A DNA stretch of 64,000 nucleotides from Platynereis dumerilii (GCA_026936325.1 JAPTHN010000001.1:130487138-130551137); one strand, 5' to 3'. Counted from the first letter of the stretch, positions 11,456 to 23,043 are shown. A program made the numbers and translations. The notes: generated from the letters alone by a model not told the origin.

Positions 11456-12787
11456 TATTGAGTTAAGATTCTCAAAAAAGAAACTTATCTCAGCCCATCC
11501 CCCTAAAATCCCAACTTAACCATGCACTGGCACAGGCAAATGGAAAATGTGGCTGGATAGCCTATTTAGATCCGCCTACAACTATTTGTAGGCAAAAAGT
11601 AGTTATATAATGAGGCATGTTGGCCTCCAGGCCCCATACATGTAGGGACTTATTTGAGCAATGACCTGACCAAAGTTTGAGACAAATTCTTGTTTTTAGC
11701 ATTTGCTGTTATTAATGAAACTGGGTGTTTTTTGTATCTAGAGTTATTCTGGCAGAATTTTTCTAACCAATCTTTAGCAATATTTGTAAGTTTAGTTGAG
11801 AGTGGATTGTACTGTAGAATAAAAAAGTACAAAAATCCTTTTCAGGGTTGCCTGCATCTGAATTCAGGCCTGACTGAAAAGTATCAAGTTTTGTGATCCA
11901 TTGTCTTTCAAGTTTGTCTAAAATTTCTTGCTTTTCTGATTTAGGAATTTCCAAAACTGTTACAGTTAAATCTTCACATGTGTGATTCGGAGAGTCAAAG
12001 TGTTGATGTACCTTTTTGTCACTTTTTCTTCTAATTGAACTCATGTGTGCGATAAACCTATTTCTCAAGTTAATTGTTTGTCCCACATAGTACTTTTGAG
12101 GACATTGTCTGCAACCCAGCAGATAGATGGCTGTTTTGGTATTGCAGTTGCCATTGGCAAATAATCTAATCTGCTTTGAATTTATATTCACAGTGTGATT
12201 TCTATTCACATGTTTACAAATGGAGCAACGGTTATTTCTACAAGGGTTCATACCAGTAAATTCCTCTGGAGGGAAATACTGACCTTTGATTTGGGATTTG
12301 ATTTTCCTCAAATATCGCCTAGAATAGCCCCTTCGATACAAGGCAGTGAACAAAATACCAGCTGCTTCATCAAAATCTTTCTCCAATCTACAGATTCTGC
12401 CAAAACGTACCAGTTGAGATTTTATAATTCCTGAAAATGTATGTTGAGGATGGAACTAATGTTTATGGAGTAAGGCATGAGAATCAGTTGGTTTGAAATG
12501 TACCTTAGTATCAAATGTCCCATTCCTTGCAAAGTTATCACCCTTTTAAACCAAAACATCTAAGAATTCCAGTTCATTTTCTTGAATGTTTGACTTAAGT
12601 TTAATACTAGGACTGGCAATGTTAAGAATCTAAAAAAATTGATCAAAAGTGTCCCGTGGATGGGGCCACACCATGAAAATGTCATCTAAATATCGAAGAT
12701 AAACAAGTGGTTGTTTGTCACATTTACCTAAATTTTGTTTTTCAAAGTAGGTGATGCATATATTCGTATAATGAGGAGTCCACCGCT
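11456..12787 (-). mobile_element. Penelope-like element A, 5'-truncated, broken
   Basis: Minus-strand retroelement whose RNA 3' end abuts the telomeric tract at 11455. Its frames show the end of a Penelope-type reverse transcriptase (YLRYLDDIF region near 12700), a Cys-rich linker (CRNNRCSICKHV) and a GIY-YIG endonuclease (IYLLGC...YYVGQT...LRNRF) at about 11890-12200. The family is known to encode one protein with reverse transcriptase followed by GIY-YIG. The copy is cut inside the reverse transcriptase, where the next telomeric tract begins, and is broken at several places. The 3' non-coding part has a perfect 8-bp hairpin at 11574-11593. Confidence 0.85.
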
Positions 12788-12805
12788 TAGGGTTGGGGTT
12801 AGGGT
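12787..12805 (+). repeat. Short telomere-like tract between PLE A and B
   Basis: TTAGGGTTGGGGTTAGGG sits directly between the truncated 5' side of PLE A and the 3' end of PLE B. Confidence 0.85.
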
Positions 12806-13062
12806 TTATTGTGTTAAGTTCCTCAAAAAAGAAACTTATCTAAGCCCATTCCCCTAAAATCCTAACTTAACTATGCGCAGACACAGGCAAATGGAAAATG
12901 TGGCTGGATAGCCTATTTAGATCCGCCTACAACTATTTGTAGGCAAAAAAGAAGTTATACAATGAGGCATGGTGGCCTCCAGGCCCCATACATGTAGGGA
13001 ATTATTTGAGCAATGACCTGACCAAAGTTTGGGACAAATTCTTGTTTTTAGCATTTGCTGTT
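12806..13062 (-). mobile_element. Penelope-like element B, 3' end fragment
   Basis: About 255 bases matching the 3' non-coding end of PLE A (AAGAAACTTATCT, hairpin GCCTACAA/TTGTAGGC at 12925-12944). It stops abruptly at ~13062, where unrelated sequence begins. Confidence 0.85.
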
Positions 13063-15021
13063 GGGTCATTCATTCCATGCCAAATCACCCAGAATCAGAA
13101 AATTGCCCAAGGTCACCATCTCAAAAAATTATGAAAAAATTCTCAGATCAGGCACTACCCAAGTCAGGCATTTGGGCAAAATCTGAAGTCTGTGCTGTCA
13201 ACAGTCTTGGAGATATGATGATTTGAAATATCGGGAAATTTTTCTTATTTTTTGGAAAAGCGTTTTCGGCTGTTTTTAAGTAGTGGCGAGAGCCACATTT
13301 TACAACTACAGGTCAGACATTTGCTTTACCAGGAGAGTTGGACCTCTATATTGAGTTTCTGGTATCAGATTTGATTTATCTCCAATATACTCTTTGTGCT
13401 TGAGCTCCAAAAATGGCAGGAAACTGAAACTTAAAATGCGTTGCCACATTATAGGATCAGAAAAAGGAAACAGGCTCAGCAATGAGTGCTGAAACTTGTT
13501 TTGCAGGTCCTCGTGATATTCTGCAACACATCCATTGGATGTCATCCAATCTACTAAAATTTTAAAATTTAAATTAACCAAGGCACAGCAAATAAACAGA
13601 AAAACCTGGTTATACAATTTTTGCCAAAAATACCTTTATTTGACACACTAGAATCATATGTTGACAGTTGTTGGGAACAATCAAATTTCTAGCGTAGTTT
13701 TATATGCCTCTCAAGATAATATGAGGAAAAAATCAGCTTTACTATCCAATGGGTTCTATTTTAAAAATTGAAACAAGAGTACAGTGTCTATAATGCAAAA
13801 CGCCTGTTTGAGTTTTCAAAAGATTTTCGGAGCTTTATTGTCATTTAAGCATTGGAGATGCCTCAAAGTTCATACCAGAAACTAGTGATGAAACAATTCG
13901 CCGATTGTCGGCGACAATCATCGCTGATTCAATCTCTCAGGGGTCATTCCGTGTCAAATGGACCAATGGTCCCATTGATGGGTCTTCAAAAAAATTTCAA
14001 AATTTTTTATTTACTAATTTAGTGGGTCTACCAATAAAACGGAGATTAGGAAAATGAATTAAATCAATTCTTCATAGTTTTCAAGTTACTGCCACATAAA
14101 GATGAGGTAGTTAGTATTAAAATTTGCCCTCACGACTGCTTTTTTCCAGATCTACCTGTCTTGCAAATGCTCCTACTCATCCAATTTTCAGTGTATCATC
14201 ATGGAACTTGGTAATCTAACTAACAAGAATAGTTCCAACATATCTTAATCTTTTTCTGAAATATCAGATCATCATGCAAGGCCCACGGCCTGTCCAAACT
14301 TTAAGAAAAACTTGGTTCTCGCAGCTTTTTAGCAATTTTTATCTCCATTACTACTTTACATACATATCCAAAATTGAGTAAATAGACTCTCAATAAGTAG
14401 GACTAACCTTCCAAAAAATAATCGAGCTTGTCACTTTAATGAATCAAAAGTTACGGTTGGCTAAACATGGCACGTCATGAAATATACCAGCATGTTCATT
14501 GTTCAGGCTGACGGATGAGCATGTGGTCCAGGTGGTGCAAACCTGAAAATTGTTTTTATTTACACCTTATCATGTCAACTGTCTGTGATACAAAGATGGT
14601 TAATGTACCCTTTCTCAAAATATTTTATTTAATGCCATTTGTATATGAAGATTTTACCCTTGAAATATGGCACTAATCTGCATGCAGCTTTTTGGCAATT
14701 TTTATCTCCCTAACTACTCAACATACATAATCCAAAATGTGGTAGACATACTCTCAGTAAGAAGGACTAGTACTATAAAAAAATACAATCCATGCACCTT
14801 ATTTTTTAGTTATGTCACGGACAGCATAATATTAATATGCCAATGGGTTTGACTGACTTATGAAAAACGGAAACTAAGAATACAGGCCCAATTGTCATAA
14901 TAAGAAATATATCAGACCAGTAATAGTCACACTGCTTAGGCAAGTACACATTTTCAAATTCATTTCTTGGCCATTGTTTAGCTCTATTGCCATTGCCACA
15001 ATAACATGATGTTAATGAAAT
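13063..15021. other. Unrelated sequence within the PLE cluster; no gene confirmed
   Basis: Contains two blocks starting GGGTCATTC (13063 and 13940), probably a repeat. On the minus strand a 103-codon frame (13306-13617) has an acceptor-like TTAAAATTTTAG and a donor-like GGTAAAGC around a segment reading DWMTSNGCVAEYHEDLQNKF. It could be a stray or captured exon, but I do not recognise it. Confidence 0.4.
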
Positions 15022-15070
15022 AAGGGTTGGGGTTGAGGTTGTGGTTAGGGTTGGGGTTAGGGTTAGGGTT
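15022..15070 (+). repeat. Telomere-like tract before PLE C
   Basis: AGGGTTGGGGTTGAGGTTGT and further TTAGGG/TTGGGG units, ending at the 3' end of PLE C. Confidence 0.9.
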
Positions 15071-15163
15071 TATTGAGTTAAGTTCCTCAAAAAAGAAACT
15101 TATCTCAGCCCATCCCCCTAAAATCCCAACTTAACCATGCACTGGCACAGGCAAATGGAAAAT
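15071..15163 (-). mobile_element. Penelope-like element C, 93-bp 3' end fragment
   Basis: Only the last ~93 bases of the element's 3' end, matching PLE A, B and D, lying between two telomeric tracts. Confidence 0.85.
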
Positions 15164-15207
15164 TTAGGGTTGGGGTTAGGGTTAGGGTTGGGGTTAGGGT
15201 TAGGGTT
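15164..15207 (+). repeat. Telomere-like tract before PLE D
   Basis: TTAGGGTTGGGGTTAGGG units, directly joined to the 3' end of PLE D. Confidence 0.9.
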
Positions 15208-17292
15208 CATTGAGTTAAGATTCTCAAAAAAGAAACTTATCTCAGTCCATCCCCCTAAAATCCCAACTTAACCATGCACTGGCACAGGCAAATGGAAAAT
15301 GTGGCTGGATAGCCTATTTAGATCCGCCTACAACTATTTGTAGGCAAAAAGTAGTTATATAATGAGGCATGTTGGCCTCCAGGCCCCATACATGTAGGGA
15401 CTTATTTGAGCAATGACCTGACCAAAGTTTGAGACAAATTCTTGTTTTTAGCATTTGCTGTTATTAATGAAACTGGGTGTTTTTTGTATCTAGAGTTATT
15501 TTGGCAGAATTCTTCTAACCAATCTTTAGCAATATTTGTAAGTTTAGTTGAGAGTGGATTGTACTGTAGAATAAAAGTACAAAAATCCTTTTCAGGGTTG
15601 CCTGCATCTGAATTCAGGCCTGAATGAAAAGTATCAAGTTAAGTGATCCATTGTCTTTCAAGTTTATCCAAAATTTCTTGCTTTTGTGATTTAGGAATTT
15701 CCAAAACTGTTATAGTTAAATCTTCACATGTGTGATTCGGAGAGTCAAAGTTTTGATGTACTTTTTTGTCACTTTTTCTTCTAATTGAACTCATGTGTGC
15801 GATAAACCTATTTCTCAAGTTAATTGTTTGTCCCACATAGTATTTTTGAGGACATTGTCAGCAACCCAGCAGATAGATGGCTGTTTTGGTATTGCAGTTG
15901 CCATTGGCAAATAATCTAATCTGCTTTGAATTTATGTTCACAGTGTGATTTCTATTCACATGTTTACAAATGGAGCAACGGTTATTTCTACAAGGGTTCA
16001 TACCAGTATACTCCTCCGGAGGGAAATACTGTCCTTTGATTTGGGATTTGATTTTCCTCAAATATCGCCTAGAATAGCCCCTTCGATACAAGGCACTGAA
16101 TAAAATACCAGTTGCTTCATCAAAATCTTTCTCCAATCTACAGATTCTGCCAAAACGTACCAGTTGAGATTTTATAATTCCTGAAAATGTATGTTGAGGA
16201 TGGAACGAATGTTTATGGAGTAAGGCATGAGAATCCGTTGGTTTTAAATATATATTAGTATCAAATGTCCCATTCCTTACAAAGTTATCACCCTTATAAA
16301 CCAAAACATCTAAGAATTCCAGTTCATTTTCTTGAATGTTTGACTTAAGTTTAATACTAGGACTGGCATTGTTAAGAATCTCAAAAAACTGATCAAAAGT
16401 GTCCCGCGGATGGGGCCACACCATGAAAATGTCATCTAAATATCGAAGATAAACAAGCGGTTGTTTGTCACATTTAGCTAAATTTTGTGTTTCAAAGTAG
16501 GCCATGCATATATCCGCATAATGAGGAGCCCACCGCTTCCCCATAGCGGTACCACTGATCTGAAGATAATGTTTATTATTAAAAGTAAAGTCATTACCTT
16601 CCAGTGACAGGCGTAATAGTCTCAGGATGTATTTGTGGATTGGCTTCGGATCCGTAGCAAAAGCTTCTGTCACTGCTTTCATCCCCATTTCTGTGTCTAA
16701 GTTGGTGTACAGGCTATCTACATCTAGTGATATCAAGAGAGCATCTGGATTACATTTAATTTGCCATAACCTCCCCTAAAAAATCGCAAGTGTTTTTGAT
16801 GTATGAAGAATGCAGAGTGGCATAAGGTGCTAAATGATAATCTATGAATTGAGAAATAGCATAGCTCTCACTGTTCACATCACTTACAACAGGTCTCCCG
16901 GGCGGGATCTTGTCAGCTATTGTCCACTTCTCTTTGTGTATTTTAGGAAGCAGATAAAAACTACGCTCACGAGAATCGCTAGATGTTCTTAGGAAGTTAA
17001 GCTCTTTATTTGAGATTAGATTTTTTAAGCGCATTTCATTCAAGATACGGTTAAAAATCTCACAGTTCTTAGGGAACTGTGGTTCCTTAATTTCCTTGTA
17101 ATGTCTACTCACACTTAGTTGTCTTTCTGCTTCAAAAACATAATCATCCCGATCCATTAAAACAATGGCTGATCCCTTATCAGCACTTTTAATGACTAAA
17201 TCTGACCTTTCCTTGAGATCTTTGAGTGCTGATCTATCCGCTTTTGTTAGGTTATCTTTCAATCTTACTTTGCTTGGCAATTTTCTAAGAAT
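15208..17292 (-). mobile_element. Penelope-like element D, longest copy, broken
   Basis: Minus strand. From the protein N-side: DLVIKSADKGSAIVLMDRDD, FYLLPKIHK and PPGRPVVSDVNS near 16890-17210; the reverse transcriptase core with SLDVDSLYTNL, SGTAMGKRWAPHYADI and VYLRYLDDIFMVW near 16440-16736; a Cys/His linker; then GIY-YIG (YLLGC and GQTINLRNRF near 15800-15870). Both catalytic domains of the family are represented, but the N-terminal part is missing and there are about three breaks. The 3' non-coding end with the hairpin (15326-15345) follows the telomeric tract. PLE A is close in sequence. Confidence 0.9.
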
Positions 17293-17293
17293 G

Positions 17294-17392
17294 TCCCATT
17301 CCTTGCAAAGTTATCACCCTTATAAACCAAAACATCTAAGAATTCCAGTTCATTTTCTTGAATGTTTGACTTAAGTTTAATACTAGGACTGG
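17294..17392 (-). mobile_element. Penelope-like internal fragment
   Basis: Nearly repeats 16267-16366 of PLE D (CCAAAACATCTAAGAATTCC). It is a separate scrap adjoining the truncated side of PLE D. Confidence 0.8.
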
Positions 17393-17466
17393 AGTTTCTA
17401 TGTGAATTGTATCAAGGAGCAAAAGTACAAAAGTCCACTTATGGTAGCTTTATCTGAAAGTTTTGA

Positions 17467-17538
17467 TTTAGGGTTAGGGTTAGGGCTCATTTAGGGTTAG
17501 GGTTGGGGTTAGGGTTTAGTGTTTAGGGTTAGGTTTAA
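17467..17538 (+). repeat. Telomere-like tract before PLE E
   Basis: TTAGGG/TTGGGG units with some degenerate TTTAGTG units. The 78 bases before it match those before the tract at 11375. Confidence 0.85.
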
Positions 17539-18000
17539 GGTCTGATGAAGTTAAGGCTAGTTTTTAGGGTAATTTATTTCTTCGAGATGGACAATCATTT
17601 ACCTGACTAAGGTTTGAGAAAGGCTCTTGTTTTTGGCAAAGGCCCAAATGATATTAATGTGATGTCTTTTTGTTGTGGATGGGTTATTCATTTTGAATTG
17701 GTCCCGCCACTCATTGACAATTTTGGCTAGTTTGGAAGCCAGCGGGTGATACCGAAGAATGAACGGAGAAATGTCCCCTACTAGGTTTCCCTGTTGCATG
17801 TTTAGGCTATTGTTCACTGTATTGAGTCTATCTATCCATCCCAATTCAAGCTTATCCAATTGTTTGCTTGTCTTGGGAGTTTCTAACACCGAAATCCAGG
17901 GATCTGCCAGGGATTGATCTAGGCTTGAAAAGTGTTGTGCTATTTTGGTGGAGTGTTTTCTATGGATAACACTGAAGTGAGCTATCATTCTGGCCCTGAA
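17539..18000 (-). mobile_element. Penelope-like element E, second family, 3' fragment
   Basis: A minus-strand frame (17599-17988) reads IAHFSVIHRKHSTKIAQHF and ends WAFAKNKSLSQTLVR. That end resembles the C-terminus seen in PLE A (NKNLSQTLVR), but the rest differs strongly, so this is a related but distinct PLE family. It covers only the end of the GIY-YIG part and the C-terminal tail. Telomere-like tracts flank both sides. Confidence 0.75.
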
Positions 18001-18048
18001 AGGGTAGGGGTTGGGTTGGGATTACGGATAGGGTTAGGGTTGGGGTTT
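18001..18048 (+). repeat. Telomere-like tract, last of the cluster
   Basis: Degenerate GGGTTGGG/TTAGGGTTGGGG units at the truncated side of PLE E. Confidence 0.8.
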
Positions 18049-19375
18049 AAGATAAATCTTGCTTTTCAAATTTTTATATACAACTAGTTGACCACTGGAA
18101 TTTCAGCAAATACCTGTTTATCATTGGCAAAAATCAGCATTTAAGGGGGGGAGGCAACCATTGGATAATCACTGGTTTTCTGTAAGTGTAAAAGTAACGT
18201 TAGTAACACTGGTAGCTAGCAACCGCAGGGCGGTGACAAAACTTCACCACCAGTTATCGAGCCAGTTTTGGTGTAATGTAACTGTTGTGTAGTGCAGGGT
18301 CATGTGCCCAAACGCTTGAAATCTTTCAGTGCCACTTTCGGGGCCTCTGAACTTATTTGCCATGAGAGGGGAATTTTTTTCAAAAAGTGTGAAAATGTAG
18401 GTTTTTGGCACTTTGCGGGCTGAAAAATGATGCGATTTTCATCATTTTTGCAGGAAATGCTGCTCTACTAGTGTTGATATGTAATATATGAAGACATTTC
18501 ACCAGGATACCTCCTGGTTGATTCTGACCGGAAGGCCTGTTTTCGTATCTTTTAGCATGCAAATGCCATAATGGGCCACATAGGCCTATGCAGAGGCCTA
18601 GAATCACAAAACCATGCTATTCGACGGGCAAGGCCTCCAGAAAGGCATTAAACTGCCACCGGCACCCGAACAATGCTGTGTTCCAGCTTTTCCCGCCAAA
18701 AATCTGAGGCTTTTCTCTGTGATCAGTTATCGGAGCAATCTTAGCCCATGTCACGGCCATAGTAATGCTAATCTACTCCATTTTAACCAGTTTCCATAGT
18801 AGTTGCTGGCCTGCAGCCTGTACTTCAAATTTCACCTGCATTAAGTCAACCAATCAGAGCACAGCTGTCTATTTTCTCCCGGACTTAATCCTCTAGATAT
18901 GTGCTTTCTGCATGCAGTTTAGCTCGCAGGTTACTAATGTAGCATATAGCAGTGATTAGAATTAGGAATATTTTACGTATCAGTTAATCGCTGTTCTTGC
19001 ACTTTTGCCACTGTTTATATATATATATTAAAAATGTTGCTTTAAGGCTTTTTTTCTGTGTTGTGGACCCATCTAGGTGCTTTAGAAGGCTTTGATTGGG
19101 TGACTTAAAAAAAGTTTAACTTAAGATGTCTTGAACCCAGGACGTCTCAGTTGCTGGCTCAACGCACTACAACACAGAGGATTGATGCTGACATGTCGCT
19201 CGGATTCCACATAATTTCAGACTTTGCTGGAATAAATGTAAACCGGCTAAGCAAGGGGGGGGGGAGAGGTAGTAGCACTTTACATCCCTTATTCATGAAG
19301 TTACCTGGTTTTACGTTCTGAAAATATGTGTTTTTAGGTTAGAAGTGCAACCTTTTTTTTCTGTTTTAGTTCCAG
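18049..19375. other. No gene seen
   Basis: Mixed sequence with only short ORFs and a poly-G run near 19255. Nothing recognised. Confidence 0.6.
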
Positions 19376-20025
19376 TTTACTATCCTTCCAGAAAGTATGT
19401 AGAAATTGAAAAATCTTGCAAAATTGGTATGTGACCTCACACTGCTGGGGCATCGTGATTGGCTGTGGTTTGAAGTGTGATGAAGTGTTGGTATATGATG
19501 TAGTATAGAGAATAGCAATATATGGTATGTGACACAGTATGAAAGTCTTACCAAGCATAACAAATGAAGCACAATGAGATGTAGCCAGGAGGGGCATAGC
19601 TAGAAATGGTCACAGAGTCGATCCTCCCTGTCTTTCCTAGAGGAGTGAATCCATCCAACAAATAATCTGCAATAACAACTGTGTATCCCCTACTTGAGAC
19701 ATCCTAGCTGTGCCACTGACAGCTAACAGAAAGCAGCATTCAGATTAGGCAGTTTATGAGTAACAGTTGTTTATTGACTTACACAGCTTGTAATCGTCCT
19801 ACTTTACTTGTACACACATTACATGAACTGCTATATCAGTGTACCACCTCACAGATTTGATATGACATCCTTTGCAGAGTGAGCCGTGATTGGCAGAACA
19901 ACCTGTGACCTCATATGGAACCCCTGGATTCCAATGCTAGTCTATGGGAATTGCCATATGATGTCACACTTCCACATTGCAAGAAAAAAAACTAACTTTC
20001 CACATACTTTCTGGAAGGATAGTAA
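19376..20025. mobile_element. MITE with ~22-bp inverted ends (~650 bp)
   Basis: The left end ACTATCCTTCCAGAAAGTAT and the right end ATACTTTCTGGAAGGATAGT are exact reverse complements. Both internal flanks contain GTGATTGGC and TGTGACCTCA words. No transposase frame; the target duplication is not clear. Confidence 0.75.
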
Positions 20026-20046
20026 CAAACGATAATAAAAAAACAT

Positions 20047-22295
20047 AAGCTGCGCAGCAGCATAGCATCATACCCTCGGCTATTCTGCAGGCTATTCCGC
20101 AGGTTGGGGGGGGAGGTTGGGTAGGGAGTAAGGCCGGCCGCCCCCCCCCCCCCCCCCAAAAAAAATTAGGAGAACAGTTAATACATGGGCACAGACAATA
20201 ATTAAGGTGAAAAATAAGGCCATTAGCAATTTTGAAATTCAGATTGACTTGACAGCTTATGATATTTCAGCCACTAATCTCCATGGGAACCTATTTTTAT
20301 CTGAATATAGTTATCATTTGAGTTTTTTTCTCTATCAATATTTTCTTTTGGCCTATATGATTGAGACAATAAGTCAGTCATACCATGTAGTAGTCTAACA
20401 ATAATAAGATTTTAAAAAGGCCATTTCCATGTTGTCGTGATTTTCACAATTGATATACATTGTATGTTTATTTTCATAAAAATATACTTTAAAAACTCAT
20501 GATAATCATTACAGTATTGAGTGTATAGCCATTTCAGGGAAGAAAAATAAAGTAAGGTAACATGAACATTTGCAGAATAAAGTAGATTTTAACTAATAAA
20601 AGGAGATTTTGGAAAATTATATATTGAAAGCATTTTTCTTCATTAAAATATCTCCATGATTTCATGATTGCTGCTTTTGATGTGTTCTGCATATTAGCCA
20701 GCCACTAAACCACCAACTGTGACTGACATAAGATTATGTAACAGTTATGCAATGCAGAGACATGGAGTAGCCAAGCCTGATATCCACTGTAGTTTTACCC
20801 CAGTGATCTTGGCTTCAGTCATTGAAAGGATTAGCAGGGAAGACAATTACCCAGTGACATAACATTACATAATCAAGACTTCACCAGTGCTCCATTCAAC
20901 AAAAGCCAGTCTGTCTGATTCATTCACATTCAATTTTCATGCTAATAACTAAATAAAAGGGGCTGACATTACTTAATCTTCTAAAATTTAAATCACTGAG
21001 TTTAGATATTAGCCATAAAGTTATAATTGGGAGTTTAAGATTTAGCGTCAACATTTTAAAATTTTAACAAACAAATGCATGTTTTTGAATATACTTAGTT
21101 ATAACAAACAAATGCATGTTTTTGAATATACTTAGTTAGTGCTTTGAAAGTCCACATATATATAAATATATATATATAATTTAATATTTCCTATTGATAA
21201 TATTTGATGAGGAGTGGTACACAAATTTAAATTTAGTCATTATTGTGGCAAATTTGATTGACCAGGGCCAAATATTGACTGATATATGATTATCTGAAAA
21301 TCCTCAATATTTATCTAAATTTGTTAATATTGACTTCTGCTGTGAATAAAAATTTTCATAGTGTTCAAAATTAGCATGATGATGATGAAACATGTGAGGT
21401 TTATTTCGACAAATAAAAATTTCAGAATGAAATGGAGAGTAAATAGACATTTTAACAATTTGTTGCATTTTAAATCACAAATTTCAATGGAAAATTTTGC
21501 AATAACTCATGCAATGGCTGTGAATATTAATCCATAGTGTGTCTAACTACAACTAAGCTTTAAAGTTAAATAATTTACCCATTATCATTTTGGCTTTTCA
21601 CGAAGAAATGTTGGAAAATTGGGATTTTTCTAATTTTTGGGTTTTTATAAAAATTCATAGGACCAACATTCCAACTGAGTTGAGATGTTAAAGAGGCATA
21701 AGTTAGACACCTAATTGGAAAATTTCATAGATTTAACTCCAAAATTGACTGAATCATACAGGTTTAAAATAATAGTATTTTTTCATATTTTTGGTAAATT
21801 GTCGTCCGTTCAACTTTCTCAGAGCATTTCCACCCACAAAAAACAAATCTTGGGTATTTAATGCTTACAATATGCAAATTTCAGTGTCAAAAGTACAGTA
21901 GCTTTTTAGTTCTGTCTCTGAAACAAACAAAAAACAATTTGTTCATGTCTTTCAATGATTCTGAGAAAAGTATTAATGTCATGGGGATTAGACCCTTAAA
22001 AGGCTCAACAGGGATAGAAGATACCATATTTACCCAAAAATGATAAATATGCATGCCGTAGTTTTGGCTGAACACCTAATGCACAAATACATATTTTTTT
22101 CACATTTTTCAATAACTGTGAGAAAAGTATTAATCTCATGTGGATTAAACCCCTAAAAGGCACAACTAGGATAAAAGACACAATAATGTCCCAAAAATAA
22201 AAAGTATACATCCCATAGTTTTGGCATTACTCCCAATACGCAAGTGGGACGCCCGTTATCCGTATCATTGACAGATGTATACATAGCCGAGGGTA
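20047..22295 (-). mobile_element. CCGAGGGT-ended AT-rich element, copy 2
   Basis: The plus-strand left border ATAAGCTGCGCAGCAGCATA is the reverse of the right border of the 28831-34566 insertion. The other border reads AGCCGAGGGTAA (22287). Inside, CCCCTAAAAGGCACAACTAG (about 22150) pairs with CTAGTTGTGCCTTTTAGGGG near 29180, confirming family and inverted orientation. AT-rich, no coding capacity. A 37-bp tandem duplication lies at 21060-21135. Confidence 0.6.
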
Positions 22296-22305
22296 ATTAT
22301 TTTTT

Positions 22306-22985
22306 GGAGTTATGGGAGTTAGCGGGAGTTAGTGGGAGTTAGTGGGAGTCACAGGAGTTAGTGGGAGTTACAGGAGTTAGTGGGAGTTAGGAGGAGTTAG
22401 CGGGAGTGATGGGAGTTACGGGAATTAGCAGGAGTTAACGGGAGTTAGTGGGAGTTACGGGACTTAGTGGGAGTCGAGGGAGTTATGGGAGTTACAGGAA
22501 TTAGCAGGAGTTATCGGGAGTTAGTGAGAGTTACAGGACTTAGTGGGAGTTAGCAGGAGTTAGCAGGAGTTAGCGGAAGTTACGGGAGTTAGTGGGAGTT
22601 GCGGGAGTTAGTGGGAGTTACGGGAGTTAGTGGGAGTTAGCGGGAGTTAGCAGGAGTTACGGGAGTTAGTGGGAGTTACAGGAGTTAGCAGGAGTTAGCG
22701 GGAGTAAGTGGGAGTTAGCAGGAGTTAGCGGGAGTTAGTGGGAGTTATGGGAGTTAGTGGGAGTTGGCGGGAGTTATGGGAGTTACGGGAGTTAGCGGGA
22801 GTTAGCAGGAGTTACGGGAGTTAGCAGGATTTAGCAGGAGTTAGCGGGAGTTAGTGGGAGCTACGGGAGTTAGCAGGAGTTAGTGGGAATTACGGGAGTT
22901 AGCAGGAGTTAGCGGGAGTTAGTGGGACATAGCGGGAGTTGCAGGACGTCAAGGAGTTCCGGGAGTTACATGCTTAAATGGGGCC
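22306..22985. mobile_element. Minisatellite MITE, copy 2 (left end missing)
   Basis: Same GGGAGTTA array and same right end as 8991-9705, here with the cleaner terminus ACATGCTTAAATGGGGCC. The left inverted end is absent; the array begins directly after the CCGAGGGT element. Confidence 0.8.
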
Positions 22986-23043
22986 TCCTTTTCATGGATA
23001 GATACACACCCCATGAAATTATATATCATTTTCATTTCTTCCC

